A stretch of DNA of 64,000 nt from Saprospiraceae bacterium. GTDB lineage: Bacteria; Bacteroidota; Bacteroidia; Chitinophagales; Saprospiraceae. The DNA lies in contig JALHLK010000022.1 in assembly GCA_022844565.1 (NCBI GenBank), forward strand, positions 1 through 64,000, given 5' to 3'. The position numbers and the translations under genes were made by a program. Below are positions 7,515-16,138 of this stretch, one piece after another; the first letter of the stretch is position 1; each line of letters begins with the position of its first letter. The notes beneath the pieces are model-generated. The model searched no databases and was not told the origin of the DNA. It saw only the letters and a list, made by a program, of their open reading frames with translations.

Positions 7515-10184
7515 TTATTTCCCCAATACATGTATCGTCCCCTGTATCGACCCTTGTAGTGGCTGACCTTTTTGATTTTTAATTTTATAATCAATGGTAA
7601 TGACGTCTACTTTTTCAAGATTCTCTATACTTAAAAATAAACTTTGGCCTTTAGTTTGGACATTTGTCACTTTCAAAGTTTTGGGGAAATGTCGGTCTGA
7701 ACCATATTTTTTGCTTCTTATCAATTGCCAAGTTTTTACTTCGTAATTTGATATGGAGTTGGCAGAATTTGGATCTAATGGTGAATCAAAATCCAGTTTT
7801 ATACCTTTTTCGAGGACATTCATTTTAACAGGTATGGGTAAAGTGTTTCCAGTATATCGAACTTTATACAGTCCACCACCACGCATCAACTGATTGGTAC
7901 CCCATGCTGACATACCACATGCGTATAATTGTCCGTCTGTCGGGTTAAACCGTCCACGCATTACACCAGTTAAAAACTTCACACCGGGTAAGTCAATCAC
8001 TGCACCTTGCTCTTGACCATTGATCGATTCGTGGAGCACGAATTGAATTTTGCCAAATCCATAGGATAGACTAAGAAGACCTCCATTCATTGGGCCCCAT
8101 TTTTTACTATCTACCCATACCATTTCAGAGGGGGAGCGGTCATAAAGCATATCCAGCCATACCAAAGGCTCTTCCATCGCCGCTCTTGAAGAGTCTTTTG
8201 GAGGATTGTATCCCCACATATTGCCATAAAATTTACCAACGCCTTTAACCCAATTTATCCGATTCATTGGATTCCAATAGCCTTGTTGGTCTGTAACAAT
8301 AAAGCTCCCATCAGGATTGATGCACACACCATTGGCAGCTCTAAAACCAGTGGCAATGATATCCGTAATAGAACCATCGGCACTTACTTTTAATAATGTG
8401 CCATGCTGTGGAATAAGTGATTCACGAGCATGCCTACCACTTTTTGCATAGTAAAAATTGCCTTCTTTGTCGGTTTGTAAACCCATCGCAAATTCATGAA
8501 AGTGATCGGTAACTTGATGGTCGTGATTGAAGCTTTCATAATAATCGGTCTCCATATCTCCATTCAAATCGCGTAGCAAGACCAATTGATCACGGCAAGT
8601 TACATAGATTTTTTCATCTACAATTTTAATGCCCAAAGGCTGGAAAAGGCCCGACCCTATGCGTTGCCATGTCAACTGACCATCAGGATTTAACAAACCT
8701 TTTATCAGCCAAATATCTCCATCCGTTGCACAGGCTGCAGCTTGATTAGCATCTTTATAAAAATCTATACCACTGAGTTTCATTCGGCAAGACCATGGAT
8801 TTTCAAAAGGAGGTGTAAGCTGATCCACGGCAAATGGACCGTCTTCTTTACCTAGGGTTACGGTAGTTTCTAATATTTCTTGATAATGTGGTTTACCATT
8901 TCCTAAAGTGTATTTGGTTAATGTTTCTGGTTCGGGAATTTGGTTTGCTGAAAAATTTGTACTTAATTCACTTATCACAAGGGTAACTTTTACAGCTGTT
9001 TTGGCATCAACATTCATAAAGATTTCCCCATTTTCTTCAATCAAGGATGCTCCAACACCAACTATGTTTACCTTGACATTTGCATTGGCTACCCTCATTT
9101 TTAAAATTGATTTTGATGGAGATATATTTAAGGTCCTAGTAAAAACATTGGGTTCAATAAATCCAAATTTTTCTAAAATGGCTGATTCACCTACCGTATA
9201 AGAGATCACTATTTGGTCTTCGTGATGATAGAGACCTTTGTAATTAGCCCAAGATTTAGGTAGTGGACCAAAAGCTCTCCCGTCTCGTGCTACAAATCGA
9301 GGGTCGTCAAATTGCCCTGTTAATGGGTTGGCCCATCCAGGTTTGACAGGGGTTTCAAAAAACAATTTACCAACTGTTCTTGGATATGTTTCGTGCTTAT
9401 CATTGAGCAAAATAGCATTCCAATCTATAAATCCTTGACCTACATATCCACCAGCAATGCGCATAAGATCATGGTCAAAAACCATAAAAGCTTTACCTTT
9501 AGATACTCCACCTATACCTTGGTCCAATCTAACAGCAATTCCTTTGTAGGCAAAATTGTTTTTTGAGTAATCTTCGTCTTTAAATGGAGATGGGCCGGGT
9601 GAATGATAGCGTGGAATACCCGTTTTTTCATCAACCAATTCATACGTATTCATAAAAAAATTGCCATAATCCATATCTGCCCATTGTTGATACGGCTTAA
9701 CTGCAGGGCCTCGTGACTTACCCTTGGGTAGTTTTGAAAGATACTCATTTGTTACTTTCGGAAGCACAACAGATTTGTTTTTTGAAACAAGTTCTTTTTG
9801 TATATAATGAATTACATCATATTTTTCTTGTGGACTCAGGACCACTTGTGGAGGCATAGACCCATATCCTTTTGTGATCGTTTGATACATAGCGTAGGCA
9901 TCACCTCCTGCTTTAAAGGGTTCTTCCCAAAACTTTAATGACATGGGAATAGAGCCTTCATTTTCTTTATCACCATGGCAATTGATGCATGAGGCATTGT
10001 ATACTCTTTCTCCTCTGACGAAGGCTTCATCGTTAAAATCTTTTATAAATCCTGCATGATCAAGCCCTTTTTCAGTGTCAGGAAGATCTTTTGTAGAAAG
10101 GATGTATGAAATTTTTTGATTCGTTGTGCATTTGATCAATATAAATACCGTAACACACAATACGTATAAAACCTTTTTATTCAT
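7515..10184 (-). CDS. Haem-binding c-type cytochrome lipoprotein with DUF6797/membrane-bound dehydrogenase-like domain
   Basis: An 889-residue exported protein. The N terminus is a lipoprotein signal with lipobox Cys19. A single c-type haem site, CINCH at residues 66-70, sits in a small cytochrome domain with GYGSMPP supplying the likely axial Met. The long middle part is uncharacterised; from about residue 470 a beta-propeller-like region follows (GIKIVDEKIYVTCRDQL, GFRAANGVCINPDGSF), as in DUF6797 and PVC-type membrane-bound dehydrogenase proteins, which are linked to sugar oxidation. Substrate is not identifiable. It is monocistronic, with a 65-bp hairpin repeat upstream. Confidence 0.75.
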   Translation of the reverse strand: MNKKVLYVLCVTVFILIKCTTNQKISYILSTKDLPDTEKGLDHAGFIKDFNDEAFVRGERVYNASCINCHGDKENEGSIPMSLKFWEEPFKAGGDAYAMYQTITKGYGSMPPQVVLSPQEKYDVIHYIQKELVSKNKSVVLPKVTNEYLSKLPKGKSRGPAVKPYQQWADMDYGNFFMNTYELVDEKTGIPRYHSPGPSPFKDEDYSKNNFAYKGIAVRLDQGIGGVSKGKAFMVFDHDLMRIAGGYVGQGFIDWNAILLNDKHETYPRTVGKLFFETPVKPGWANPLTGQFDDPRFVARDGRAFGPLPKSWANYKGLYHHEDQIVISYTVGESAILEKFGFIEPNVFTRTLNISPSKSILKMRVANANVKVNIVGVGASLIEENGEIFMNVDAKTAVKVTLVISELSTNFSANQIPEPETLTKYTLGNGKPHYQEILETTVTLGKEDGPFAVDQLTPPFENPWSCRMKLSGIDFYKDANQAAACATDGDIWLIKGLLNPDGQLTWQRIGSGLFQPLGIKIVDEKIYVTCRDQLVLLRDLNGDMETDYYESFNHDHQVTDHFHEFAMGLQTDKEGNFYYAKSGRHARESLIPQHGTLLKVSADGSITDIIATGFRAANGVCINPDGSFIVTDQQGYWNPMNRINWVKGVGKFYGNMWGYNPPKDSSRAAMEEPLVWLDMLYDRSPSEMVWVDSKKWGPMNGGLLSLSYGFGKIQFVLHESINGQEQGAVIDLPGVKFLTGVMRGRFNPTDGQLYACGMSAWGTNQLMRGGGLYKVRYTGNTLPIPVKMNVLEKGIKLDFDSPLDPNSANSISNYEVKTWQLIRSKKYGSDRHFPKTLKVTNVQTKGQSLFLSIENLEKVDVITIDYKIKNQKGQPLQGSIQGTIHVLGK

Positions 10185-10319
10185 AGCTTAACGTCTAAAT
10201 TTAAATGCAATTTACAAAATTTACAAGATGGTGTATTTGATTTTGGGAAATATACCAAAATTCTCTAATTGAATTATGCAATACTAATTGTGTGTATAAC
10301 ATTTTGCTCTTCTGAAAAG

Positions 10320-10363
10320 ATGGCCTATGTTTTACCCCGCCACCAAAAGGAGCCATAGGCCAT
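10320..10363. repeat. 10-bp inverted repeat next to the hairpin repeat
   Basis: ATGGCCTATG at 10320-10329 and its exact complement at 10354-10363 flank a 24-nt loop. The right arm plus its flank (AAAAGGAGCCATAGGCCAT) recurs at about 28977-28995, in both places immediately before a 65-bp hairpin unit, so it is part of a longer composite repeat. Confidence 0.7.
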
Positions 10364-10368
10364 ATTTT

Positions 10369-10433
10369 AAAATGTTTTTGATTTGGTTTTCCCTTTTAAG
10401 TGAGTTAGTGGGTAAAATCAAAAACATTTTTGT
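10369..10433. repeat. Single 65-bp hairpin repeat (same family as 1442-1661)
   Basis: Begins AAAATGTTTTTGATTT and ends with the exact complement AAATCAAAAACATTTT. It is the most symmetrical copy in the window and lies between two same-strand genes. Confidence 0.88.
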
Positions 10434-10503
10434 GCATTATGTTATATAAGCATACTAGCTGCCCAATAACTGAGGATGACTTGATCATATTACAAGAGGA
10501 TTA

Positions 10504-11715
10504 TCAAAACCCCTTGAACTGTACATGAAAAGACACTATTCCTGCATTCATACCATCAGACCTATTGTACAATGCACCTCTCAACTCAAGTTGACTTATT
10601 GAAAATAGGTTTAATACTGTTTTGAAAGGTGTATGCCTAATGCCTATGCCATAAAAATGACTGTCAATACCTGATAAATCAAAATCAGAACTAAAAAACG
10701 CTGCTCCAACTGCATTTTCACCTTTTGGAGCAAAGTAGTCGATCGCTGTCTGTTTATGATATCTATAAAATGGACTGACAGAGTAAAGTGGTGATAATTT
10801 ATACGGAACCTCCACATGTACTGTGTGTGCATTCATCCCCCAATCATCTTGATAATACCGATAAAAGGAACGTATGATGACCTTTTCACCAAGAAAATAA
10901 TTTGCTCGTAGACCAATAGGCACCTTAAATCTTTGACTCGGCAAAGTTTCTCTCGATAGAGAGCCATCATTCATATATACTCTATGAAAAGGGGTACTTA
11001 ATAATCCATTTTGATAAGCAGCATCCATCGTTAATGCTAATTGAAACCTTTTCGTGACGATCTGAGAAAGTGTCATAGACAGATCAAATGTATTTCTTGC
11101 TGCATTACCTATATTACCTTCACCTTCTTCTCGAGGAGGTTGATTCGTTCTAAATTCTGATGGTATGTATTGAGCATAGGTATCAAAAAATACATTGGCC
11201 CGAGCAGCAAATTCCGTATTTTGATCCTTTGATTTTTTTGTAAAATTAAAACCCCCTCCTATTGAAGTATAATCAAATTCTTGTGAAAAAGCAATATTTC
11301 CACCTTTGACAAAACCAGTTTTGATATTTTCTACACTATAGTTTAAAGAAGGATATACTCTTACATCAGAAGAGGATGCAGAAGAAACTCTCGTATCAAT
11401 ATTGTCAGATGATGCTGATGTGTAATAATCGATGCCTACTTCACCACCGAAATGATATTTTTTGCCCTTACCATTGGTGTATCCTAATTTGAAGTCAATT
11501 ACATTGGCTACGTCTGTCAATTTTTCTGTTCCTATACCACCTGTGACCGCTGAGTGATTGCCATTTTGGTGATAATAAGAAGATACAATATTTGCTTCTT
11601 CAAAACTAAGCGCCTTTTTTTCAAAAGTGGCTGTGGAGTCTATTTTAAACATTTGGGAGAATACTTGTAAGCTCATGAAGAGGAAAAACAAAGTATTAAA
11701 AGTTATTTTTAGCAT
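10504..11715 (-). CDS. DUF3570 family outer-membrane protein
   Basis: A 403-residue protein with a signal peptide (cleavage near FSQMFK) and many short amphipathic strands with aromatic belts, ending in VSFHVQFKGF, typical of an outer-membrane beta-barrel. The opening after the signal (SFEEANIVSSYYHQNGNHSA) and the DYYTSASSDNID segment match DUF3570. The family's function is unknown. It is the last gene of a minus-strand cluster thioredoxin - ApbE - DUF4266 - DUF3570, with 20 bp to DUF4266, which suggests it is the outer-membrane partner of an envelope redox process. Confidence 0.85.
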   Translation of the reverse strand: MLKITFNTLFFLFMSLQVFSQMFKIDSTATFEKKALSFEEANIVSSYYHQNGNHSAVTGGIGTEKLTDVANVIDFKLGYTNGKGKKYHFGGEVGIDYYTSASSDNIDTRVSSASSSDVRVYPSLNYSVENIKTGFVKGGNIAFSQEFDYTSIGGGFNFTKKSKDQNTEFAARANVFFDTYAQYIPSEFRTNQPPREEGEGNIGNAARNTFDLSMTLSQIVTKRFQLALTMDAAYQNGLLSTPFHRVYMNDGSLSRETLPSQRFKVPIGLRANYFLGEKVIIRSFYRYYQDDWGMNAHTVHVEVPYKLSPLYSVSPFYRYHKQTAIDYFAPKGENAVGAAFFSSDFDLSGIDSHFYGIGIRHTPFKTVLNLFSISQLELRGALYNRSDGMNAGIVSFHVQFKGF

Positions 11716-11735
11716 TTTTTAAATTTAATGTTATT

Positions 11736-11966
11736 TTAATTACATCCACAGCCGCCACTGCTTTTACCGCCCGTAGCTCCTGCAGCTCCTTCTCTGTAGA
11801 GTTGAAAGCTGATTTCAGATTTTTCTATTTTGCGAATAGAAAGCATCATTTCTCCATCATTAATGTAAGCTTTGTCTATGTTTTTGACAGACTTGCAAGA
11901 AGTCACTAAGAATGACAGTGATATCGTGGTCACTAAATAAAGACCATATTTATTTTTTTTATTCAT
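11736..11966 (-). CDS. DUF4266 family lipoprotein with Gly/Cys tail
   Basis: A 76-residue lipoprotein: lipobox LVTSC with acylated Cys24, then a short conserved core (YINDGEMML, residues 34-42) and a flexible tail rich in Gly and Ser that ends GGCGCN with Cys73 and Cys75. This layout is the DUF4266 family. The tail contains AGAT (residues 62-65), loosely like the SGAT sequence to which ApbE attaches FMN. Its start is 1 bp from the stop of apbE upstream, so the two are surely co-transcribed. Function unknown; it may be the electron carrier or modified peptide of the cluster, which is inference. Confidence 0.8.
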   Translation of the reverse strand: MNKKNKYGLYLVTTISLSFLVTSCKSVKNIDKAYINDGEMMLSIRKIEKSEISFQLYREGAAGATGGKSSGGCGCN

Positions 11967-11967
11967 G

Positions 11968-12903
11968 TTAAGATATTTTTATATTTTTTGTACAATACAT
12001 TTTATCATCAATGTCTATGACGATTGCTTCGACACCTTTGATTTGATTAATGAGGTGTAGGCCAGCATCGACGCCAAGCACTATTACTGGAGTGGTGAGC
12101 GCATCGCAAAGCTCTGCAAAAGGTGCTATAATTGTCACAGATTTCAGTCCTTCTGCCGGCATGCCTATGACTGGGTTGATGGTATGGGAGTATCGTTTAC
12201 CATCGATGATAACATATTTTTCATAATCACCACTTGTGGCCACAGAGCCATTTATTTCGAATTTTCCAATGATTTTGTTTTTGAAGTTTGGATTTGCAAT
12301 ACCAATTGTCCAAGGTCTTCCATTAGCTTGTTGACCCCAAGCTGTTAAGTCTCCTGATGCATTTACTACTCCATTTTCAATCCCCATATTTTTCATCACT
12401 TTTTTAGCCATGTCGGCAGCATAGCCTTTTCCTATCCCTCCAAAGCCAATCCGCATCCCTTTTTTCTTAAGGAAGACGGTACTGAGTGTCTCATCAACAA
12501 GGATGTTTTGATAATTGACCAATTGTGTTGCCATTTGAGCTGTTTTTGGGTCTGGCAATGATTCCATCTTGGTATTAAAATTCCAATAATCCTTATCAAT
12601 GCTACCATAGGATATATCAAAAGCCCCATCCGTCAATTGTGATATTTTTTTGCTTCTTACGATCAATTGGGCTAATTCTTCTGGAACAATCACTGGTACT
12701 AATCCCGCATGCTGATTGATTTGTGCAGTATAGCTGTCTTCACTATACGTCGTCATCAATTTTTCGATTCTTCGCACTTCTTGGATGGCTGCAATGACCG
12801 ATTCTTTACAAAGTGACTCATCACGATGACAAGCGGTAAACTCAAAGCGATTGCCCATGAGTTTGATAATTTCTGTGTGTGATTGCATTAGTGTATTAAC
12901 CAA
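11968..12903 (-). CDS. ApbE-type FAD:protein FMN transferase
   Basis: ApbE enzymes transfer FMN from FAD to a Thr side chain of a target protein outside the cytoplasm, using Mg. Family blocks are present: MTTYSEDSYTAQINQ near residue 49, TDGAFDISYG near 90, GFGGIGKGYAADMA near 153, NASGDLTAWG near 177, SGDYEKY then HTINPVIGMPA near 220, and CDALTTPVIVLG near 265 with the metal-binding Asp and Thr. Unusual: I see no signal peptide or lipobox at the N terminus, although a second ATG (MQSHTEI) would give a still shorter start. It lies between thioredoxin and DUF4266 genes. Confidence 0.88.
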   Translation of the reverse strand: MVNTLMQSHTEIIKLMGNRFEFTACHRDESLCKESVIAAIQEVRRIEKLMTTYSEDSYTAQINQHAGLVPVIVPEELAQLIVRSKKISQLTDGAFDISYGSIDKDYWNFNTKMESLPDPKTAQMATQLVNYQNILVDETLSTVFLKKKGMRIGFGGIGKGYAADMAKKVMKNMGIENGVVNASGDLTAWGQQANGRPWTIGIANPNFKNKIIGKFEINGSVATSGDYEKYVIIDGKRYSHTINPVIGMPAEGLKSVTIIAPFAELCDALTTPVIVLGVDAGLHLINQIKGVEAIVIDIDDKMYCTKNIKIS

Positions 12904-12983
12904 TTAATTTTAAAATATTACCGGACATTACAATTTTATAAACTTAGAGACCTTTTTATCATCTTTATTTAGACCATTACCCG

Positions 12984-13427
12984 TCACAACTGGGTAATTT
13001 CCGAAACGAATTTTTGTGCGGATGCATTAGCGTATCCTTCCCAACTTTTAAGTATTTTTCCTTCAGAATTCAATAGAATTGTGAAGGGAAATGATCCTTT
13101 AGTATTGTATTTTTCTGCCAATTGTTTGTTGATTTCAACGATTTTTTCTGTAGGTTGTTTTTTCTTTGATCGTGGAAAGTCTGCATTGTACAAGACTAAA
13201 TTTTGATTAGAAAAATCTACAAAATCTGCATTCGAAAAAATATTTTTCTTCATTTTAATACAGGGTACACACCAATCAGAACCTGAAAAATTAATGAGTA
13301 AATTTTTTTGTTCAACTTTAGATTTTTGTTGAGCTTCATCATAATTTGGTATCCAGTTTTGACCAATAACCGAAGACATTGAGAACAAGAATGTAAACAA
13401 CACAATAAAACATTTTAGTTTTTTCAT
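12984..13427 (-). CDS. Exported thioredoxin-family protein
   Basis: A 147-residue periplasmic thioredoxin-fold protein. After a signal peptide (cleavage near VIGQN) comes a DUF255/thioredoxin_7-like core with the redox pair in SDWCVPCIKM (Cys53, Cys56) and a cis-Pro loop, GSFPFTILL. It probably reduces or oxidises disulphides of envelope proteins. It is the first gene of the cluster leading to ApbE (80 bp away), DUF4266 and DUF3570, so its natural client may be the Cys-ended DUF4266 lipoprotein; that link is inference from context. Confidence 0.85.
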   Translation of the reverse strand: MKKLKCFIVLFTFLFSMSSVIGQNWIPNYDEAQQKSKVEQKNLLINFSGSDWCVPCIKMKKNIFSNADFVDFSNQNLVLYNADFPRSKKKQPTEKIVEINKQLAEKYNTKGSFPFTILLNSEGKILKSWEGYANASAQKFVSEITQL

Positions 13428-13521
13428 AAACTATAATTTAGATGTTAAAAAATAAAATTTAATGGTAAAAGAGACAAGCCCATAAAAATTGGTATACAAC
13501 ATTTTTTGAGCTTGTCTGTCA

Positions 13522-13705
13522 TTTAACCCAGATTACGCATTAGAAATTAACTGCAAGAAAATTATGCTTCATATTAGTTTCAGTACTCAATTTTCCGTCC
13601 TCTATGCAGCTAAGGCTGCATCTGCGGATGAAAATTTCCGTGCTTCACTACTATTTTGCCTAATTTCCTTTCGAATAAAGTCCAATGCGTAATCTGGGTT
13701 TAACC
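13522..13705. mobile_element. MITE-like palindromic element, about 180 bp
   Basis: The ends are inverted repeats: left AACCCAGATTACGCATTAG near 13525, right its complement near 13684-13702, each bordered by TTTAA. The centre is also palindromic (ATGCAGC then GCTGCAT near 13605-13622). No protein is encoded. The 29030-29083 element has related termini. Lies in the 360-bp gap between the thioredoxin gene and the metal operon's last gene; the rest of that gap shows nothing. Confidence 0.7.
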
Positions 13706-13787
13706 TACAAGAATTCATTATTCGTTCTACCTCCATTAACTTTGTGATTCAGAATTCCTAACGAGGATTGTGATCAATAGGGTTACT

Positions 13788-14270
13788 CTAATCATCATCT
13801 CCTTCTTCACCAACATTAGAAACAGCATTGCCGGCTCTAATCTCTGTATGTCTGATTTCGCCACCAGAAGTGCCCGTCATTTTTGCAAAATATACACCAA
13901 CCAAACCAAGGCATAAAACAGCGATTGCAATGTAATTTGCAAAAGATTTTTGTTTTAAATTGGCCCAAAAACCAAAGATGGACAAGACCGCAACCAAGTG
14001 ATTGATAATTGCCAATTTTTCAGCTAATTCTTCATGTTCATGAATAAAATCACCTGAAACATCAGATATCTTTTCTACAATTTCTTCAGCACCTTCACCT
14101 GTATACATAGCAGGAAAGGACATTAATGAAGCGAAAATAAATAATCCAAAAGCTACCCTTTTTACAATATCAGATTTCATAAGAAACCCTACAATCAAAA
14201 TCAATAATCCAACAATGGGTACAATGATTGGAAAATGATTAACTACTAAATGCAAATGTGCGTCGTTCAT
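13788..14270 (-). CDS. DUF2231-like integral membrane protein
   Basis: A 160-residue membrane protein with about four hydrophobic helices (near residues 13-30, 36-55, 87-103 and 112-130). It opens MNDAHLHLVVNHFPI, the His-rich start typical of DUF2231 membrane proteins, which are suspected to bind haem. The C terminus is acidic (GEEGDDD). It is the last gene of the metal operon, 43 bp after the VIT1 gene, so a part in metal or redox handling at the inner membrane is plausible but unproven. Confidence 0.65.
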   Translation of the reverse strand: MNDAHLHLVVNHFPIIVPIVGLLILIVGFLMKSDIVKRVAFGLFIFASLMSFPAMYTGEGAEEIVEKISDVSGDFIHEHEELAEKLAIINHLVAVLSIFGFWANLKQKSFANYIAIAVLCLGLVGVYFAKMTGTSGGEIRHTEIRAGNAVSNVGEEGDDD

Positions 14271-14313
14271 GATAAATTTATTTAAATTGTTTATTAATAA
14301 AATTCTAATTTAT

Positions 14314-15417
14314 TTAACCGGCTAACTGTACACCAATTAGGCTACCTATTCCGTAAGTAATGGCGGCAGCAGCTAGTCCGAAGAGTACTTGTCTCATGCC
14401 TGAATACCATATACCTTTGGCAGTGAATAAGGTAATGGCTGCTCCTATCAAAAATAGGCCAATCGCACTCAGCACCGAACTAAATAGGATGGCCTTAAAA
14501 CCTGTGAAAAAGAAAAAAGGGATCACAGGTATAATAGCACCAATGCCAAATAAAACAAAAGAAGTTACGGCTGCTTCCATAGCCGACCCTTTTAATTCCT
14601 CTGCACTGATGCCGAGCTCTTCTTTGATCAAAAACTCATGCGCTTTACCTTTATCGGTGATGATATTGGTAGCCATTTCTTTGGCTTGTGGCTCGGGGAT
14701 ACCTTTTGACATGTATATTAAGGCAATTTCCTTTTCCTCGCCTTTAGGATTGACTTCGAGCTCTTCCATCTCAAGGCTCATCTGATTTTCATACAATTCT
14801 TGAGAACTTTTGACCGATATCCATTCGCCTAATGCCATTGAGAGTGCCCCAGCCAACAATCCAGCTATACCTGCTAACAACACTTCTTCATTACCTTGTG
14901 AAGCTCCCGCAATACCCATCACTAAGCTAAAATTAGAGACCAATCCATCATTACCACCCAATACTGCCGCTCTTAGTGCATTACCTCCTACAGATCGGTG
15001 TCTCTTTTCGAATCTCGCTAAATCTTGACCTGCAACTTTTGACTGTTGGTCCAAAATATTTCTCAAAATAGCGACATGTGAAGTGTCGGAGATGACCGGA
15101 CTAGCATCGGAAGACAATTGTTTTCTGGAATTAAGGATGGTATTTGACACTCTTTTTTCTGTATCCATCAAGAGTCCTAGTATGAAATCATATCCAAATA
15201 CCTTGCCCAAACCATGGATCATCTTAGCTCGAGTCGATGGTTGCGGAAAGGGTTCTGAAGCAATTTTGTGTTTTGCCATAAAAGCAATCGCATGACTTTT
15301 TTCTATTTCGCTCATCTGACGAAATACCGAAGCAATGTTTTCATCTTTTTCATGCTTTGCCAAGATTTCATATAAGTATGAAGCATCAACTTCTGTTTGA
15401 ATATTTTGGTTGATCAT
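14314..15417 (-). CDS. Rubrerythrin-VIT1 fusion (MbfA-like iron/manganese exporter)
   Basis: A 367-residue protein that joins an N-terminal ferritin-like (erythrin) domain to a CCC1/VIT1 membrane transporter, the MbfA architecture known from iron export. Ferritin-like metal ligands are visible in EVDASYLYE (Glu9, Glu17) and MSEIEKSHA (ExxH at 39-42), with further Glu residues in the second helix pair. The VIT1 part begins at about residue 145 (RAAVLGGNDGLVSNFSLVMG) and contains five hydrophobic segments, with GALSMALGEWISVKSSQE as the usual signature. It follows DUF1003 by 1 bp, inside the efflux operon, which indicates metal detoxification. Confidence 0.88.
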   Translation of the reverse strand: MINQNIQTEVDASYLYEILAKHEKDENIASVFRQMSEIEKSHAIAFMAKHKIASEPFPQPSTRAKMIHGLGKVFGYDFILGLLMDTEKRVSNTILNSRKQLSSDASPVISDTSHVAILRNILDQQSKVAGQDLARFEKRHRSVGGNALRAAVLGGNDGLVSNFSLVMGIAGASQGNEEVLLAGIAGLLAGALSMALGEWISVKSSQELYENQMSLEMEELEVNPKGEEKEIALIYMSKGIPEPQAKEMATNIITDKGKAHEFLIKEELGISAEELKGSAMEAAVTSFVLFGIGAIIPVIPFFFFTGFKAILFSSVLSAIGLFLIGAAITLFTAKGIWYSGMRQVLFGLAAAAITYGIGSLIGVQLAG

Positions 15418-15418
15418 T

Positions 15419-16117
15419 TTATTTTTTATTTATAGATTTTAAAATATCGTTCATCATTTCAATCTGGATTTTCTGAAATTCCAGCAATTGCTCCTGCTGA
15501 TAAATAATAAGATGATCAATTTTTTCATGAAGAGCTTTGATTTCAAGCTCGGCTTTTAGATTGATCATATAATCCTTTTTAGAACGTTCTCTGTCTTTTG
15601 TTTCTTTCCTGTTTTGACTCATAATGATGACAGGTGCCTGAATAGCTGCCAAACAAGACAAAATTAAATTTAGTAAGATGAATGGATAAGGATCAAATCC
15701 TTTGTTATAAAATACAAATGCATTGATGCAAATCCACACCAAAAGGAAAAGGCCAAAATAGCTGATAAATAGCCAACTTCCGCCAAAAGTAGCTACATGA
15801 TCCGCCATCCGCTGACCAAAAGTGGGTACTTCAGTTTCGTCATTTTCAAGTTTGTCGGATATAGTAGTTCTTTCTTTAAACCTCGTCATTACTGTTTGTT
15901 CAAGGTTGGAAATTGCTATTAGTTCCTTAGCTAGATATTCAGAAATATAATGCTCTCTGAATTCATTTAGTTCGGTTATTGCTATTAAAGATCCTTCACC
16001 AAAATCCGGAAATGACTCTTTGATTTTATCAAGAATAGCTAGTCGAATAGACCCACCTGTCACCTGCTCTCTAAGTGGAAAGCTTTTTCCAGAAATATCG
16101 CTAATAAATTGTTTCAT
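15419..16117 (-). CDS. DUF1003 family membrane protein
   Basis: A 232-residue protein with a soluble N-terminal part, then two transmembrane helices (about 113-136 and 145-166) and a long charged helical tail (170-230, coiled-coil-like). The block GQRMADHVATFGGSWLFI, LNLILSCLAAIQAPVIIMSQNR and DRERSKKDYMINLKAE is the DUF1003 signature. Biochemical role is unknown; family members often lie near divalent-cation transporters. It is tightly placed between the efflux adaptor (21 bp) and the VIT1 fusion (1 bp), which fits a role in cation homeostasis. Confidence 0.88.
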   Translation of the reverse strand: MKQFISDISGKSFPLREQVTGGSIRLAILDKIKESFPDFGEGSLIAITELNEFREHYISEYLAKELIAISNLEQTVMTRFKERTTISDKLENDETEVPTFGQRMADHVATFGGSWLFISYFGLFLLVWICINAFVFYNKGFDPYPFILLNLILSCLAAIQAPVIIMSQNRKETKDRERSKKDYMINLKAELEIKALHEKIDHLIIYQQEQLLEFQKIQIEMMNDILKSINKK

Positions 16118-16138
16118 AAAAAAATATTTATTTAAAAG

